Made by a program: the position numbers and the translations under genes
NCBI RefSeq assembly: GCF_026672545.1
Contig: NZ_JAPPRJ010000002.1
Span: 62,001-126,000 of the forward strand
Source: Rhizobium sp. SL86
GTDB lineage: Bacteria; Pseudomonadota; Alphaproteobacteria; Rhizobiales; Rhizobiaceae
Reading direction: 5' to 3'
DNA: 64,000 nucleotides
The notes under the pieces: model-generated
Told to the model about the DNA's origin: nothing
Seen by the model: only the letters and a program-made list of their open reading frames with translations
Database searches by the model: none
Shown: positions 8,139-16,930 of the stretch, piece after piece
How the letters are laid out: each line of letters begins with the position of its first letter
Numbering within the stretch: the first letter of the stretch is position 1

Positions 8139-9827
8139 ATGGCACGCAACAACGCTAAACACCGTATGGTTCTCAGCCCTCAGGCCCGGACCGAGCTCGA
8201 GACCATCCTCGGCGCGCGATATGTCACGGATGATCCGGCACTCCTGTCCGGCTATGCCTGGAACACGGGTGTCGGAAAGATCCCCGGCGGCGACAAATTC
8301 GTGCCAATCTGGCCGATCGCTGTCGTGCTGCCCGCCACGACCGAGGAAGTAGCGGCGGTCATCAAATGCTGCAAACGGCATGGGCTGAGTTTCCGCCCGC
8401 ATTCGACCGGTTATGGATCCATGGGCTGCGTGACGTCGCCGGACTCAATCTGCATCGACCTCAGGCGCATGAATCATCTTGAGATACTGCCCGAGGATCG
8501 CATGGCGGTGATCGGTCCTTACGCAACCGCCAATCAGTTGCAGGCCGAAGCACGCAAGCACGGACTGACCTGCCATGTCGTCGGCGCCGGTCCGGCCCAC
8601 TCTCCTCTCGCTTCGGCGACCTCGTTGATTGGAGTCGGCATCACCTCGCAGTTTACCAGCGCCAATATGCGCAACATGCTGGCCTGGGAATGGGTGACGC
8701 CGGAGGGTGAGATCATTCGCGGAGGAAGTGCGGCAAGTGGCATGGGCTGGTATGCCAGCGATGGTCCGGGGCCGGGCACGCGGGGATTGCTGCGCGGCTT
8801 CTTCGGCGGCGGTGGCGGCATCGGCGTGTTCACGCGTATCGGCATCAAGCTTTTCCCGATCAACCACCAGGGCAAGATGGAAACCTTGGGCCAGGTTCCG
8901 CAGTTGCGTTCCCCTTTGCCGCCGAACACGGCACTGCTGCATGCGATCTTCCCCGGCTACGATGCGCAGCGTTCCGCGACATTCGATCTGTTGCAGGATG
9001 ATGTCTGTACGGTTTTGCTGCGCATGCCTCCAAACCATGTGGGTTGGACGCTCACGGAAAGCAACGCCGAATTCGTCCGACGCACACGCGACGGAACGCT
9101 TCCGGAGCCGGCAAGGCCGGAGAATGGCGCGAGCTGGACAATCTTGATCGCCTCACGCTCGGCAGCCGAGCACCAGTGGCGCCATGACACGGTGCGCGAG
9201 ATCGTTGCCCGCCACGGCGGCCGCTTCGCAACGATGACGCCTGAGGAGGAGGGTGTTCTCTATCACAACCTCGCCACCTCCCAATATGTGCCACGCGTGC
9301 TGCGCGCTTCGGGCGGCATCACGACGAGTTTTGGGGTTCTCGACAGCTTTCACTTCCTCCCAAAGGCGGTGGAAATGGGGGAAATGATGCTGGCGAAAGA
9401 TACGGCACCCGGCGGAGATCTCTGCGAAGGAAACCCCGATGAACAATGGATATGGCCCCATGAGGGGCGGTATATGTGGGCGGAAAACATCATCCACTTC
9501 GATGCCACCAACGAGGCCTCCCGTGCGGCCGGCGCGCGCGCACTGATCGGCCATTTCGCCGCGCAGTGGAAGGACCCTGTGGGGATGACCGGCCTTTTGG
9601 TTGGCCCGATACAGGACGTCACGGGACCACGTATCGGCAAGGCACCGGCCTTCGCCCGAAAGGTCAAGACCTACTTCGACAAGGATGACCGGTCCAAGAC
9701 AAAGGAATACGTCATCCCCAACATGCCACCGGTCGTGGAAAAGATTCTGCCCGCCTTCCGTCCGGTATTTTCCTCGGCACCGGTGCTGCACATCCTGTCG
9801 AAAATGGTGGGTAAGAACGGCACCTGA
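8139..9827 (+). CDS. FAD-linked oxidase subunit of the VAO/PCMH fold
   Basis: The product is 562 residues, starting one base after the stop of the iron-sulfur gene with GAGAGGG upstream. The FAD domain spans about residues 50-250: PATTEEVAAVIKCCKRHG, FRPHSTGYGSMGC (nucleotide loop), then a glycine-rich FFGGGGGIGVFTRIGIKLFP segment. The C-terminal cap is longer than in GlcD, as in vanillyl-alcohol-oxidase relatives. With the two preceding genes it makes a FAD/Fe-S/FAD unit. The long cap hints at a bulky, possibly aromatic substrate, which agrees with the surrounding catabolic genes. The physiological reaction is not determined by the sequence. Confidence 0.75.
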   Translation: MARNNAKHRMVLSPQARTELETILGARYVTDDPALLSGYAWNTGVGKIPGGDKFVPIWPIAVVLPATTEEVAAVIKCCKRHGLSFRPHSTGYGSMGCVTSPDSICIDLRRMNHLEILPEDRMAVIGPYATANQLQAEARKHGLTCHVVGAGPAHSPLASATSLIGVGITSQFTSANMRNMLAWEWVTPEGEIIRGGSAASGMGWYASDGPGPGTRGLLRGFFGGGGGIGVFTRIGIKLFPINHQGKMETLGQVPQLRSPLPPNTALLHAIFPGYDAQRSATFDLLQDDVCTVLLRMPPNHVGWTLTESNAEFVRRTRDGTLPEPARPENGASWTILIASRSAAEHQWRHDTVREIVARHGGRFATMTPEEEGVLYHNLATSQYVPRVLRASGGITTSFGVLDSFHFLPKAVEMGEMMLAKDTAPGGDLCEGNPDEQWIWPHEGRYMWAENIIHFDATNEASRAAGARALIGHFAAQWKDPVGMTGLLVGPIQDVTGPRIGKAPAFARKVKTYFDKDDRSKTKEYVIPNMPPVVEKILPAFRPVFSSAPVLHILSKMVGKNGT

Positions 9828-9990
9828 CGGAGCTCAGTCCGTGCCGGCTTGAAGCCGCAGACCATAAAGGCCAAATTGCCGATGCAGCCTGTGCCACCGG
9901 CACGGACAACAGGACGATCGACGAAAAAGCAGCCGGCGCAATCCGGCTCGCCCCCTCCCCCAGATTTCAGAACCCGCGGAGAAGAGACGC

Positions 9991-10776
9991 ATGCCCGACA
10001 CGACACCATCCGGCTCGCTTGCCGGATTGTTTGGCCTTGATGGTAAGCGAGCACTTGTGACCGGGGGAACCTCCGGCATAGGTCTTGCGATCGTCGAGGC
10101 TTTCGCCGGAGCAGGCGCCAGGGTGATGACCTGTTCGGATCGCCAGGACGACGTCGACCGGTTCGACGTTCCGAATGCGACGGCCATCCTGCACCGCCTG
10201 GCTGACAAGGCTGCCGCTGACGAGCTGGTGAGCCGCAGCGAGGCGGAGCTTGGCGGTCCCATCGATATCCTCGTCTGCAACGCCGGCATCGAAGGCCCTG
10301 TCGGCTCGACCGGGGAGGCAGACGAAGAGGCCTATCGCCGTGTCTTCGACATCAACCTTCATTCCGCCTATTGGCTGGCGGCGCGATGCAAGGATGGCAT
10401 GGCCGCGTCCGGCGGTGGCTCGATCATCCTGATGGCAAGTCTTTCGGCGCTACGCGGCAACCGCATGATCGGGATCTATTCGATGTCGAAAGCGGCCTTG
10501 TGCCAGATGGCACGCAACCTCGCGGTTGAACTCGGCCCCCACAACATCCGGGCGAACGCCATTGCACCGGGGCTGATCGAAACCCCCTTCTCGCGTTCTC
10601 TCCTGGCCAATGACGCCTTCATCGAGCGTCGGCTGCAAGCGACACCGCTGCGTCGCGTGGGTCAACCGATGGAGGTTGCCGCTGCAGCGCTGTTCCTGGC
10701 CGGACGCGGCGGGGCGTTCATGAGTGGCCAGACGCTGGTGATCGATGGCGGCACCCTGGTGACCGACGGCAGCTGA
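9991..10776 (+). CDS. Short-chain dehydrogenase/reductase (SDR)
   Basis: The product is 261 residues, a standard classical SDR. The cofactor motif is VTGGTSGIGLAI near residue 18, the structural motif is CNAG, and the catalytic serine and YSMSK (Tyr-x-x-x-Lys) are present. The C terminus ends SGQTLVIDGGT, as in FabG-like enzymes. A GGAGAAGAG site precedes the ATG. It follows the oxidase genes by 163 bases on the same strand and probably oxidises or reduces a pathway alcohol or ketone with NAD(P). It converges on the minus-strand catabolic operon. Confidence 0.85.
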   Translation: MPDTTPSGSLAGLFGLDGKRALVTGGTSGIGLAIVEAFAGAGARVMTCSDRQDDVDRFDVPNATAILHRLADKAAADELVSRSEAELGGPIDILVCNAGIEGPVGSTGEADEEAYRRVFDINLHSAYWLAARCKDGMAASGGGSIILMASLSALRGNRMIGIYSMSKAALCQMARNLAVELGPHNIRANAIAPGLIETPFSRSLLANDAFIERRLQATPLRRVGQPMEVAAAALFLAGRGGAFMSGQTLVIDGGTLVTDGS

Positions 10777-10817
10777 GCCATCGGTCGTTGGTTGAGGAAC
10801 TGTCAGGGTGTCGCGGC

Positions 10818-10835
10818 ACCGCCATTCCTGGCGGT
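10818..10835. terminator. Hairpin between convergent SDR and cyclase genes
   Basis: A perfect 7-bp stem, ACCGCCA and TGGCGGT with a TTCC loop, lies between two converging transcription units. There is no clear T run on either side, so it is only a candidate terminator. Confidence 0.35.
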
Positions 10836-10887
10836 TCAATCGAAGACAGACGTCATCGTTTCGCCCGCCCGCAAACGCATGGCATTG

Positions 10888-11652
10888 TCAGAGCATTGCG
10901 ATCGCGCGGCACCAGCCGGCGGAACCGCCTTTGATCTTCACCGGCAGGCAGGACACGGTGAAGCCGGAGGACGGCAGTTGATCGAGCTGCGTCAGCTTTT
11001 CCATGTGCATGAAAATCCCGGCGCGTGCCGCCTTGTGCCCTTCCCAGATCAAGCCGGCATCGCCGGTTTCGGCAAAGCGCCTGGCGGTCGCCGGAAACGG
11101 CGCATCCCAGGACCAGGCATCCGTTCCGGCGATATGCACACCCTTCGCCATCAGCCAGAGCGTGGCGTCCCGCCCGATGCCACAGCCGCGGCCGAGATAC
11201 TCCGCCCGGCCATAAGCGGCGCCGGCTGCGGTATTGACCAGCACGATGTCGAAAGGCTGAAGATCATGACCGGTAGCATGGACCGCGGCCTCGATGTCCG
11301 CGGCCGTCGCCACATGACCATCCGGCAGATGACGCAGGTCGAGCTTGACGCCCGGCCGAATACACCAGTCGAGCGGAACCTCGTCGATCGTCCAGGCGCG
11401 CTCGCCATTGTTCATGGTGGAGGCGAAATGCCATGGCGCATCCAGATGCGTGCCGGCATGGGCTGTCAGGTTCAACTGTTCGACCGCCCAGCCTTCGGCC
11501 CCCGGCACATCGGCAATGTCGAGGCCGGGGAAGAAGCGCAGGACTTCTTCCGTGCCTTGCGCATGCGTCGAGTAGGTGATTTTCGGGCCAAGCCCCGGCG
11601 GATCGGCCGGCACGTCGTTTTCGATCGCAACCGAAAGGTCGATGATCTTCAT
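10888..11652 (-). CDS. Cyclase/kynurenine-formamidase-like metal hydrolase
   Basis: The product is 254 residues. ATG at 11652 has AGGAGA upstream. The family motif HAGTHLDAPWHF (HxGTHxDxPxHF) near residue 60 supplies metal ligands, as in kynurenine formamidase and isatin hydrolase, which open amide or lactam rings by hydrolysis. It is the last gene of a ten-gene minus-strand operon; its start lies two bases after the stop of the epimerase-like gene. In an aromatic or flavonoid pathway it could hydrolyse a lactone or ester-like ring product. Family is sure, substrate is not. Confidence 0.8.
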   Translation of the reverse strand: MKIIDLSVAIENDVPADPPGLGPKITYSTHAQGTEEVLRFFPGLDIADVPGAEGWAVEQLNLTAHAGTHLDAPWHFASTMNNGERAWTIDEVPLDWCIRPGVKLDLRHLPDGHVATAADIEAAVHATGHDLQPFDIVLVNTAAGAAYGRAEYLGRGCGIGRDATLWLMAKGVHIAGTDAWSWDAPFPATARRFAETGDAGLIWEGHKAARAGIFMHMEKLTQLDQLPSSGFTVSCLPVKIKGGSAGWCRAIAML

Positions 11653-11654
11653 GG

Positions 11655-12572
11655 TCAATCTCCTGAAAGGGCGGCTCTTGCCAGGGTCTCGAGGTCCGCA
11701 TCCGCCTGAAATTTGAGAGCACGCGCCGGATCGGCATTGAGCGGGGGCATGGCACCGAACGTCCTGCGCAGGATCTCGTCCTTGCCCCAGCGGAGCAAAG
11801 CAGGCCGGCCGGTCACGCGGCTGACAGCATCGGCGACCTCTCGCAGACTGGCATAAAGAACCGGTGGCTGGACAACCGTCTGGCCGGACGCGGGAAGCTC
11901 CGCGGCATGTAAGAGCGTGGCCACGGCAGCCTGGCGCGACATCCACCAGCAGGTGCTGTGTGCCGGCACCGGACACTCATACTCCCGACCGTCCGCGATG
12001 GCATGAAAGATCTGGCTCATGAAGGCAGAGCCGTGGCCACTGTCGCGGACCGGCCGGGCAACAATCCCGGGGAAGCGCAGACTGAGGGCGGAAAGGACCC
12101 CGCGCCGCGTCATGTCCGACAGAAGGACCTCCGTCATCAGCTTGTGGGCGCCATAGGTCAGGAGCGGAGATGTCGGCGTCTGCGCGGTTACCGGCGCCGC
12201 GCCGAGATCTCCGTAGACCGCGATGGAAGAGGCAAAAACGAACCGCGCGCCGGGGCGCCGAGCCGCAACGCCGCGCGCAAGCGCGAGCGGTGCCAGCAGA
12301 TTGGTGTGGTGGCCGAGGTCCTGCTCGCGTTCGGCAAGGCTGCCCGGCACACTTGCCAGATGGAAAACAAGATCGAACTCCGGTTCAAGCAGGGTTTCCA
12401 GAAACATCGGATCGGCCAGATCGCCGGCGATGGCCTCAGCACCGTCGGGAACCGCGCTGCCCAGCAAACGGTCCGTCAGAACCAGTCGCTCAAAAGGAAT
12501 GCGCCCGGCGGCAAGCGCGGCGACGAGGCCCCGCCCCAAAAATCCGTCTGCTCCGGTGACCAGGATGCGCAT
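11655..12572 (-). CDS. NAD-dependent epimerase/dehydratase, DenD-like
   Basis: The product is 305 residues, an extended SDR. It starts MRILVTGADGFLGRGL with the Rossmann glycine motif, has an ASSIAVYG serine region near residue 115 and the catalytic YGAHK (Tyr-x-x-x-Lys). The layout resembles D-erythronate dehydrogenase DenD, which oxidises a hydroxy acid with NAD. The start codon shares one base (TGATG) with the stop of the FAH-family gene, so the two are translationally coupled. Its role in the catabolic operon would be a late oxidation step; this is inferred. Confidence 0.8.
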   Translation of the reverse strand: MRILVTGADGFLGRGLVAALAAGRIPFERLVLTDRLLGSAVPDGAEAIAGDLADPMFLETLLEPEFDLVFHLASVPGSLAEREQDLGHHTNLLAPLALARGVAARRPGARFVFASSIAVYGDLGAAPVTAQTPTSPLLTYGAHKLMTEVLLSDMTRRGVLSALSLRFPGIVARPVRDSGHGSAFMSQIFHAIADGREYECPVPAHSTCWWMSRQAAVATLLHAAELPASGQTVVQPPVLYASLREVADAVSRVTGRPALLRWGKDEILRRTFGAMPPLNADPARALKFQADADLETLARAALSGD

Positions 12573-13549
12573 CAGGCCTTCACCACCCCCTGCTCGATGA
12601 TGCCGAAGGGGCAAGATCCATCCGGCAGACGCGCCTCCATGCGGACGCGATCTCCCCAGGTCAGGAAGGGGGTGCGGGCGGCACCTTCGTCCAGCATTTC
12701 GATGACACGGATTTCGGAAATGCAGGACGAACCGGCGGCGCGATCCGTGTTGGAAACCGTCCCTGACCCGAGGATCGTTCCAGCGGTCAGTCTGCGGGTT
12801 CGCGTGCAATGTGCGATCAGTTCACCGAAGGAGAAATGCATTTCGTCGCCGCAAGCCCGTCCCACCTCTCGACCGTTAATCTCGACGTGAAGCTTCAGAC
12901 CGACACGGCCGTTCTGCCAGCAGTCGCCCAATTCATCCGGCGTGATGGCAACCGGAGCAAAGGCAGTGGACGGCTTGGCCTGAAGAAATCCGAAGCCCGC
13001 CCGCATTTCCCGCGGTCCAAGCGCGCGCAGAGACCAGTCGTTGATCTGCACCAGCAGGCAGATGCGGCTTTCGGCCTCGTCTGCCGTCGTTCCCATCGCA
13101 ACATCGGACAGGATCACGCCAAACTCGCCTTCCATGTCGATGCCCAGCGCGTTGTCCGGAAACTCCACGTCGGCAAGGGAACTGCGCAGGTCGTCGCTGG
13201 CCCCCTGATAGACCAGCGGGATTGTTTCGAAATCCGGGTTCGGCGGATTGTCGAACGCCTTGTCCATCAGCCGGCCGTGGTTGAGGAAGGCCGATGCATC
13301 CAGCCATTGCGGCGCGCGGGGCAAGGGAGCCAGGCAACGCTGCGGCTCGAAACGGGTGGCGAAGGGCTCTTCGCCGGCATTCAGCCGCGCGTAGAGCGCC
13401 GCAAGCCGCGGAGAAACCACATCCCAAGCCTCGATGGCAGACAACAGGCAGGTGGCGATACCGGTTGCCGGAACGGCGTGCGCCAGATCCCGGGAAACGA
13501 CCCAGAGCTGACCGTTGCGCGTTCCATCGTGATAGGTTGCAAGCTTCAT
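12572..13549 (-). CDS. Fumarylacetoacetate hydrolase (FAH) family protein
   Basis: The product is 325 residues with the FAH catalytic C-terminal domain. The metal-binding acids are visible in DMEGEF and in QINDWSLR, and the domain ends with GTVSNTDRAAG and a GDRVRMEA segment. FAH enzymes cut carbon-carbon bonds in acylpyruvates and related 1,3-diketones after ring cleavage. In this operon it would act downstream of the extradiol dioxygenase. It is separated by 81 bases from the cupin gene upstream and coupled to the epimerase gene downstream. Confidence 0.85.
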   Translation of the reverse strand: MKLATYHDGTRNGQLWVVSRDLAHAVPATGIATCLLSAIEAWDVVSPRLAALYARLNAGEEPFATRFEPQRCLAPLPRAPQWLDASAFLNHGRLMDKAFDNPPNPDFETIPLVYQGASDDLRSSLADVEFPDNALGIDMEGEFGVILSDVAMGTTADEAESRICLLVQINDWSLRALGPREMRAGFGFLQAKPSTAFAPVAITPDELGDCWQNGRVGLKLHVEINGREVGRACGDEMHFSFGELIAHCTRTRRLTAGTILGSGTVSNTDRAAGSSCISEIRVIEMLDEGAARTPFLTWGDRVRMEARLPDGSCPFGIIEQGVVKA

Positions 13550-13630
13550 CTCGATTTCGTTCCTGTTGTTCTGGCCTGTTGTTCTGCCCTGCAGCGTCAG
13601 CCCATCTTCGGCTTGGGTGAGGTGAATCGC

Positions 13631-14212
13631 TCAGTGTCCGGTAAGCTTGGCGGCAAGTTCCGGCTCGAAGGTCCCCGACACCAGCACGAAGAGCATGCGG
13701 CACATCTTACCGGACCGGTTCGCCCAGGCATGGTTGGTGCCGCGCTGGATGACGACCGAACCCGGTTTCAGAAGAACCTCGCCCTCGTCCAGAACCAGGG
13801 TCATTTCTCCTTCGATGACGATGCCGTAATCGACCGATTCCGTGCGATGCATCAGGGGATGGGGCGAGTTCTGCTTGACGGTGGATGCTGCCCTGTCGCC
13901 AATCTGTTCAAAGGCTTCACCCATGCGCTGCGCACCGGTCTTCAGGAATTCCTCGGTATCCGGCGGGATGTCCACAAAACGAATCCTGGTGCCGCCGGGA
14001 GGCGGAGGCAGCACCAGGGGCCCGAGCGTCGGATCGACACCGTTGCCGACCCGTGCGGGACTTTCCTGCGTCGACCAGACCTCGTGGAACATCGTGCCCG
14101 GTATCGCCGAGATCTCGACCACGGTGGGAAGCGGTCCAACCTGCGTCAGCACGGAACGTCCCTCATCGTCATGGCCGGTCACGATGCGGGTGATGGTGGG
14201 GAAGCTGGTCAT
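13631..14212 (-). CDS. Cupin-domain protein
   Basis: The product is 193 residues. The C-terminal half is a single cupin barrel: MHRTESVDYGIVIEGE, then a LKPGSVVIQRGTNHAW segment that corresponds to cupin motif 2. The first ~100 residues are family specific and include a proline-rich LVLPPPPGGTR stretch. Related cupins near aromatic catabolic genes may bind a metal and substrate, but not all metal ligands are obvious here, so a binding or isomerase role is as likely as a dioxygenase role. Its ATG overlaps the MFS stop (ATGA). Confidence 0.75.
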   Translation of the reverse strand: MTSFPTITRIVTGHDDEGRSVLTQVGPLPTVVEISAIPGTMFHEVWSTQESPARVGNGVDPTLGPLVLPPPPGGTRIRFVDIPPDTEEFLKTGAQRMGEAFEQIGDRAASTVKQNSPHPLMHRTESVDYGIVIEGEMTLVLDEGEVLLKPGSVVIQRGTNHAWANRSGKMCRMLFVLVSGTFEPELAAKLTGH

Positions 14213-15351
14213 GCGGGTTTTGCCTCGAAAAGATTGACGGTTTTCGCCTTGGTGAAAAGACCGATGGAAATCATGCTGACGATCACGGCGGCGATGCCGA
14301 GTGCCGGATAGCCGAAGTTTTCGCCGAGTGCGCCACCGACGATCGGTCCCAGGGCAGCGCCGACCATCAGCATGGCCGGTGTCGCAGCCACGGCGCGACC
14401 GGTCGGATCAAGCCGGGCCAGCAGGCCGAAGGCGAAGGTATGGGTGAAGATCTGGACGGCGACGAATGTGGCTGCGGCTGGTGCCCACAGAACGATGCTG
14501 GTCGCACTGGTCACCACCAGCGCCAACACCGCCTGCACTGCTGGCCCGGCCTGCGTCACAGCCGTTGCCGAGATGCGCGTCTGAAGAAGAGCGGCAAGCG
14601 GGGATGGGAATAGAAAATTCACGAAACCGAGCGCGATCAGCACCGCCAGAACATGACCTGGCTCAAACCCGCGCGCCCGGCCGATGACCTCCACGAAGGA
14701 GAAGACCATGGCCTGGTTGAAGGTCATGAAGCTGATGCCGAGGATGGTGAACCAGGTTGCGCGGTTGAACGCTTGCCATCCCTGTTCCGCCCTGCGGTCG
14801 ACCTTGGGAAAAAACAGGATCGCGACGATGGCGGCAAAGGCCATGATCCCACCGAACGCCCAGAACAGTGCCGGCGCGCCAAACGCGATCATCACCTGTG
14901 GAAGAAGTGCCAGCACGACGATGGCGAAGAGACCGAGCGCGATACCCGCCATTGCAAAAAGCCGATGTGGATTGGTTGCGCGTCCCATCGTGCCGTGCAC
15001 CATCGACAATGCCGTGCCGACGGCAAGTCCGGAAACAAGATGCAGAAGAGCCAGTTCCGCAAACCCGGTCCGGCCGGCTGCGACAAAAAATGCGCCAGCG
15101 GCGACGGAAAATCCGGCACCAGCGGCCAGACGCTGGTTCATGCGGTTGAAACGGGGCGCCAGGACCAGACTTGCGAGCACGGCACCAACCAGAAACAGGG
15201 TCACGACCGCACCCGCGTTTTGCGGAGTGAATTGCAACCGTTCCACCAGAGCACCAACCCAGACCGGCAGTGCAATCAGATCGAGCATTCCGGAAAAATG
15301 ACCGATGACGAGCGCCGTGGCACCGGCTACGCCGAATTTCTGTCCTGACAT
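14209..15351 (-). CDS. MFS transporter within the catabolic operon
   Basis: The product is 380 residues with about 12 helices. It is the paralogue of the permease at 3020-4168; the two share GMLDLIALPVWVGALV, VHGTMGRATNPHR, MTFNQAMVFSFVEVIG and LDPTGRA nearly word for word. It lies between the FAD monooxygenase and cupin genes and overlaps the latter as ATGA, so it is co-expressed with the degradation enzymes and probably imports the substrate or exports an intermediate. The fde operon of Herbaspirillum also contains a transporter. Transport direction cannot be told from sequence. Confidence 0.85.
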   Translation of the reverse strand: MSGQKFGVAGATALVIGHFSGMLDLIALPVWVGALVERLQFTPQNAGAVVTLFLVGAVLASLVLAPRFNRMNQRLAAGAGFSVAAGAFFVAAGRTGFAELALLHLVSGLAVGTALSMVHGTMGRATNPHRLFAMAGIALGLFAIVVLALLPQVMIAFGAPALFWAFGGIMAFAAIVAILFFPKVDRRAEQGWQAFNRATWFTILGISFMTFNQAMVFSFVEVIGRARGFEPGHVLAVLIALGFVNFLFPSPLAALLQTRISATAVTQAGPAVQAVLALVVTSATSIVLWAPAAATFVAVQIFTHTFAFGLLARLDPTGRAVAATPAMLMVGAALGPIVGGALGENFGYPALGIAAVIVSMISIGLFTKAKTVNLFEAKPA

Positions 15352-15424
15352 TGTAACTCCTCCAGTTGATAGCGCCAGGGCAAGGGCGTGCGGTCTCCCA
15401 ACCGCAACGCCGGCGCGGATGGGT

Positions 15425-16552
15425 TCAGATGGGTTCCGCCAGTGTCCTCATGGAACGCTTCATGATCTCTGCGTGCTCCTGGGGGCTCCCGCCATGGATC
15501 TCGATCTCCGCCAAGCGGCCGGAATTCTCGACAACCATCTGACAGCGTTCAAAACGCCTGTTCTCGAAGGCGACCAGCGCTTCATCGATACCGACCGGCT
15601 TGCCGAGTTCCTCGGCAAGGACGATGGCATCCTCCATGCCGATACAGGCTCCAGCGGCAAGATGCGGCGTGGTGGCGTGGACCGCATCGCCGACGAGAAC
15701 GACCCGGTTTTTGAACCACGGGCGCGGCATCAGCAGCTGTTCGAGCGGACGATAGACGATCTGGTGTTCGTCGCAGAGTTCAGAGGCGATCTTCTGGATG
15801 ATCGGCGAGGGAAATTTCAACAGCAGGCCCCGCAGGGTCTCGACGAAGGTTTCCGGCGGGACGAAGTCATTGGTGGCCCGGTCTTCGGTCAGGAAGAGGT
15901 AGACCTCGTCCTTGTTGACGCCGTTGACACCGACCTTCAGCGTCGGTCCCATCCACATGGTGACCGTGTCGATACCCTCAGGTTTCGGCAATACCGCACG
16001 CCAGACGGCCTGGCCGATGAAGCGCGGCTTCGGCGCGTCCGGGAAAATCGCCGTGCGCACAGAGGAATAAAGTCCGTCCGCGCCGATCACCAGGTCATAG
16101 CGACCGGAACTGCCGTCGCGGAATGTAACCTCGACCACGTCATCCTGCTCGACAATGCTGCTGAACGTGGTGCCCAGCCGGACATTGACGGTGGACGCGC
16201 GAACGGCATCCGACAGGATCCTGGCCAATGCCGGACGCATGATGGCGCCGCCACCGGGAATATCGGGACCAGCCACGCGGGGTGTTGGCAAAGTGGCGAG
16301 GATCGCATCATCCGGCCCACGCATATGCACGCCGTCGCTGAGGTTGCCTTCCTCCATGAAGCGCTCCAGCAGACCAAGCTGCTGCAGCAGCCGGAAGGTC
16401 GCGCCGTGCAGGCTGATGCCGGCGCCATAGGAGCGCCATCCCGCATCGATTTCGACGAGATCGACGGCAACCCCCTGGCGGGACAGTTGCAGGGCTGCGG
16501 TCATGCCGGCGAAACCGCCACCGATCACGAGTATCTTGGAACTAATTGTCAC
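15425..16552 (-). CDS. FAD-dependent aromatic monooxygenase (FdeE-like role)
   Basis: The product is 375 residues from a GTG start at 16552 that lies inside the end of the Rieske gene. All landmarks of the class A flavoprotein hydroxylases are present: VIGGGFAGMTAA at the N terminus (FAD ADP part), DLVIGADGLYSSVR in the middle (the DG motif), and RVVLVGDAVHATTP (the GD motif) near residue 280. Such enzymes hydroxylate phenolic rings using NAD(P)H and oxygen. In the fde operon the equivalent enzyme, FdeE, is reported to hydroxylate naringenin at C8. Position and partner genes here fit that role, but other hydroxy-aromatics are possible. Confidence 0.8.
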   Translation of the reverse strand: MTISSKILVIGGGFAGMTAALQLSRQGVAVDLVEIDAGWRSYGAGISLHGATFRLLQQLGLLERFMEEGNLSDGVHMRGPDDAILATLPTPRVAGPDIPGGGAIMRPALARILSDAVRASTVNVRLGTTFSSIVEQDDVVEVTFRDGSSGRYDLVIGADGLYSSVRTAIFPDAPKPRFIGQAVWRAVLPKPEGIDTVTMWMGPTLKVGVNGVNKDEVYLFLTEDRATNDFVPPETFVETLRGLLLKFPSPIIQKIASELCDEHQIVYRPLEQLLMPRPWFKNRVVLVGDAVHATTPHLAAGACIGMEDAIVLAEELGKPVGIDEALVAFENRRFERCQMVVENSGRLAEIEIHGGSPQEHAEIMKRSMRTLAEPI

Positions 16553-16916
16553 TTTTGCTCTTCTCCTCCACGGGCAACGCGACGAACACGTCACCCTCCT
16601 CGCTGACGCTGATGGCGACTGCCGTCAGTCTCTGGCCCAGGCACGGCCCAAGGACGCATTCGCCGGTTTCAATCTCAAACAGGGCGCCATGGGAGTGGCA
16701 GGTCAGATGTGTCCGCTCGCCGTTCAGATAGCCATCGGTCTTCCAGGCCATCGGCGTGCCGGTCGAATAATGCGGACAGGCATCCAGCCAGCCGCGCAAC
16801 ACGCCGCCCCGCCGCACCAGGATCACCTTCCGCCTTGCCCCGTCGATCGGACCGAAGCCTTTCGCCTCGCCTTCCCCGATGTCCAGAGCACGGCACAGAT
16901 AGCGTGTCTCCCCCAT
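16542..16916 (-). CDS. Rieske-type [2Fe-2S] ferredoxin
   Basis: The product is 124 residues. The start ATG at 16916 opens MGETRYLC; an upstream extension would run into the VOC gene and is unlikely. The Rieske ligands are clear: CPH, and about 30 residues later CHSHG, giving Cys-x-His and Cys-x-x-His. It is the size of a free Rieske ferredoxin, not an oxygenase alpha subunit; no oxygenase alpha or reductase gene is nearby. The coupling (overlap) to the flavoprotein monooxygenase suggests it serves that enzyme or the extradiol dioxygenase, perhaps by re-reducing its iron. Confidence 0.88.
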   Translation of the reverse strand: MGETRYLCRALDIGEGEAKGFGPIDGARRKVILVRRGGVLRGWLDACPHYSTGTPMAWKTDGYLNGERTHLTCHSHGALFEIETGECVLGPCLGQRLTAVAISVSEEGDVFVALPVEEKSKSDN

Positions 16917-16930
16917 GGTGCCGTTCCGGA

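Noticed and set aside
13631..14212. Gentisate-type ring-cleaving cupin dioxygenase
   Set aside because: Only one cupin barrel of 193 residues with incomplete metal ligands; gentisate dioxygenases are larger with two cupin barrels.
12809..14311. Long plus-strand frame opposite the FAH and cupin genes
   Set aside because: No domain, low-complexity basic text, antisense to recognised families.
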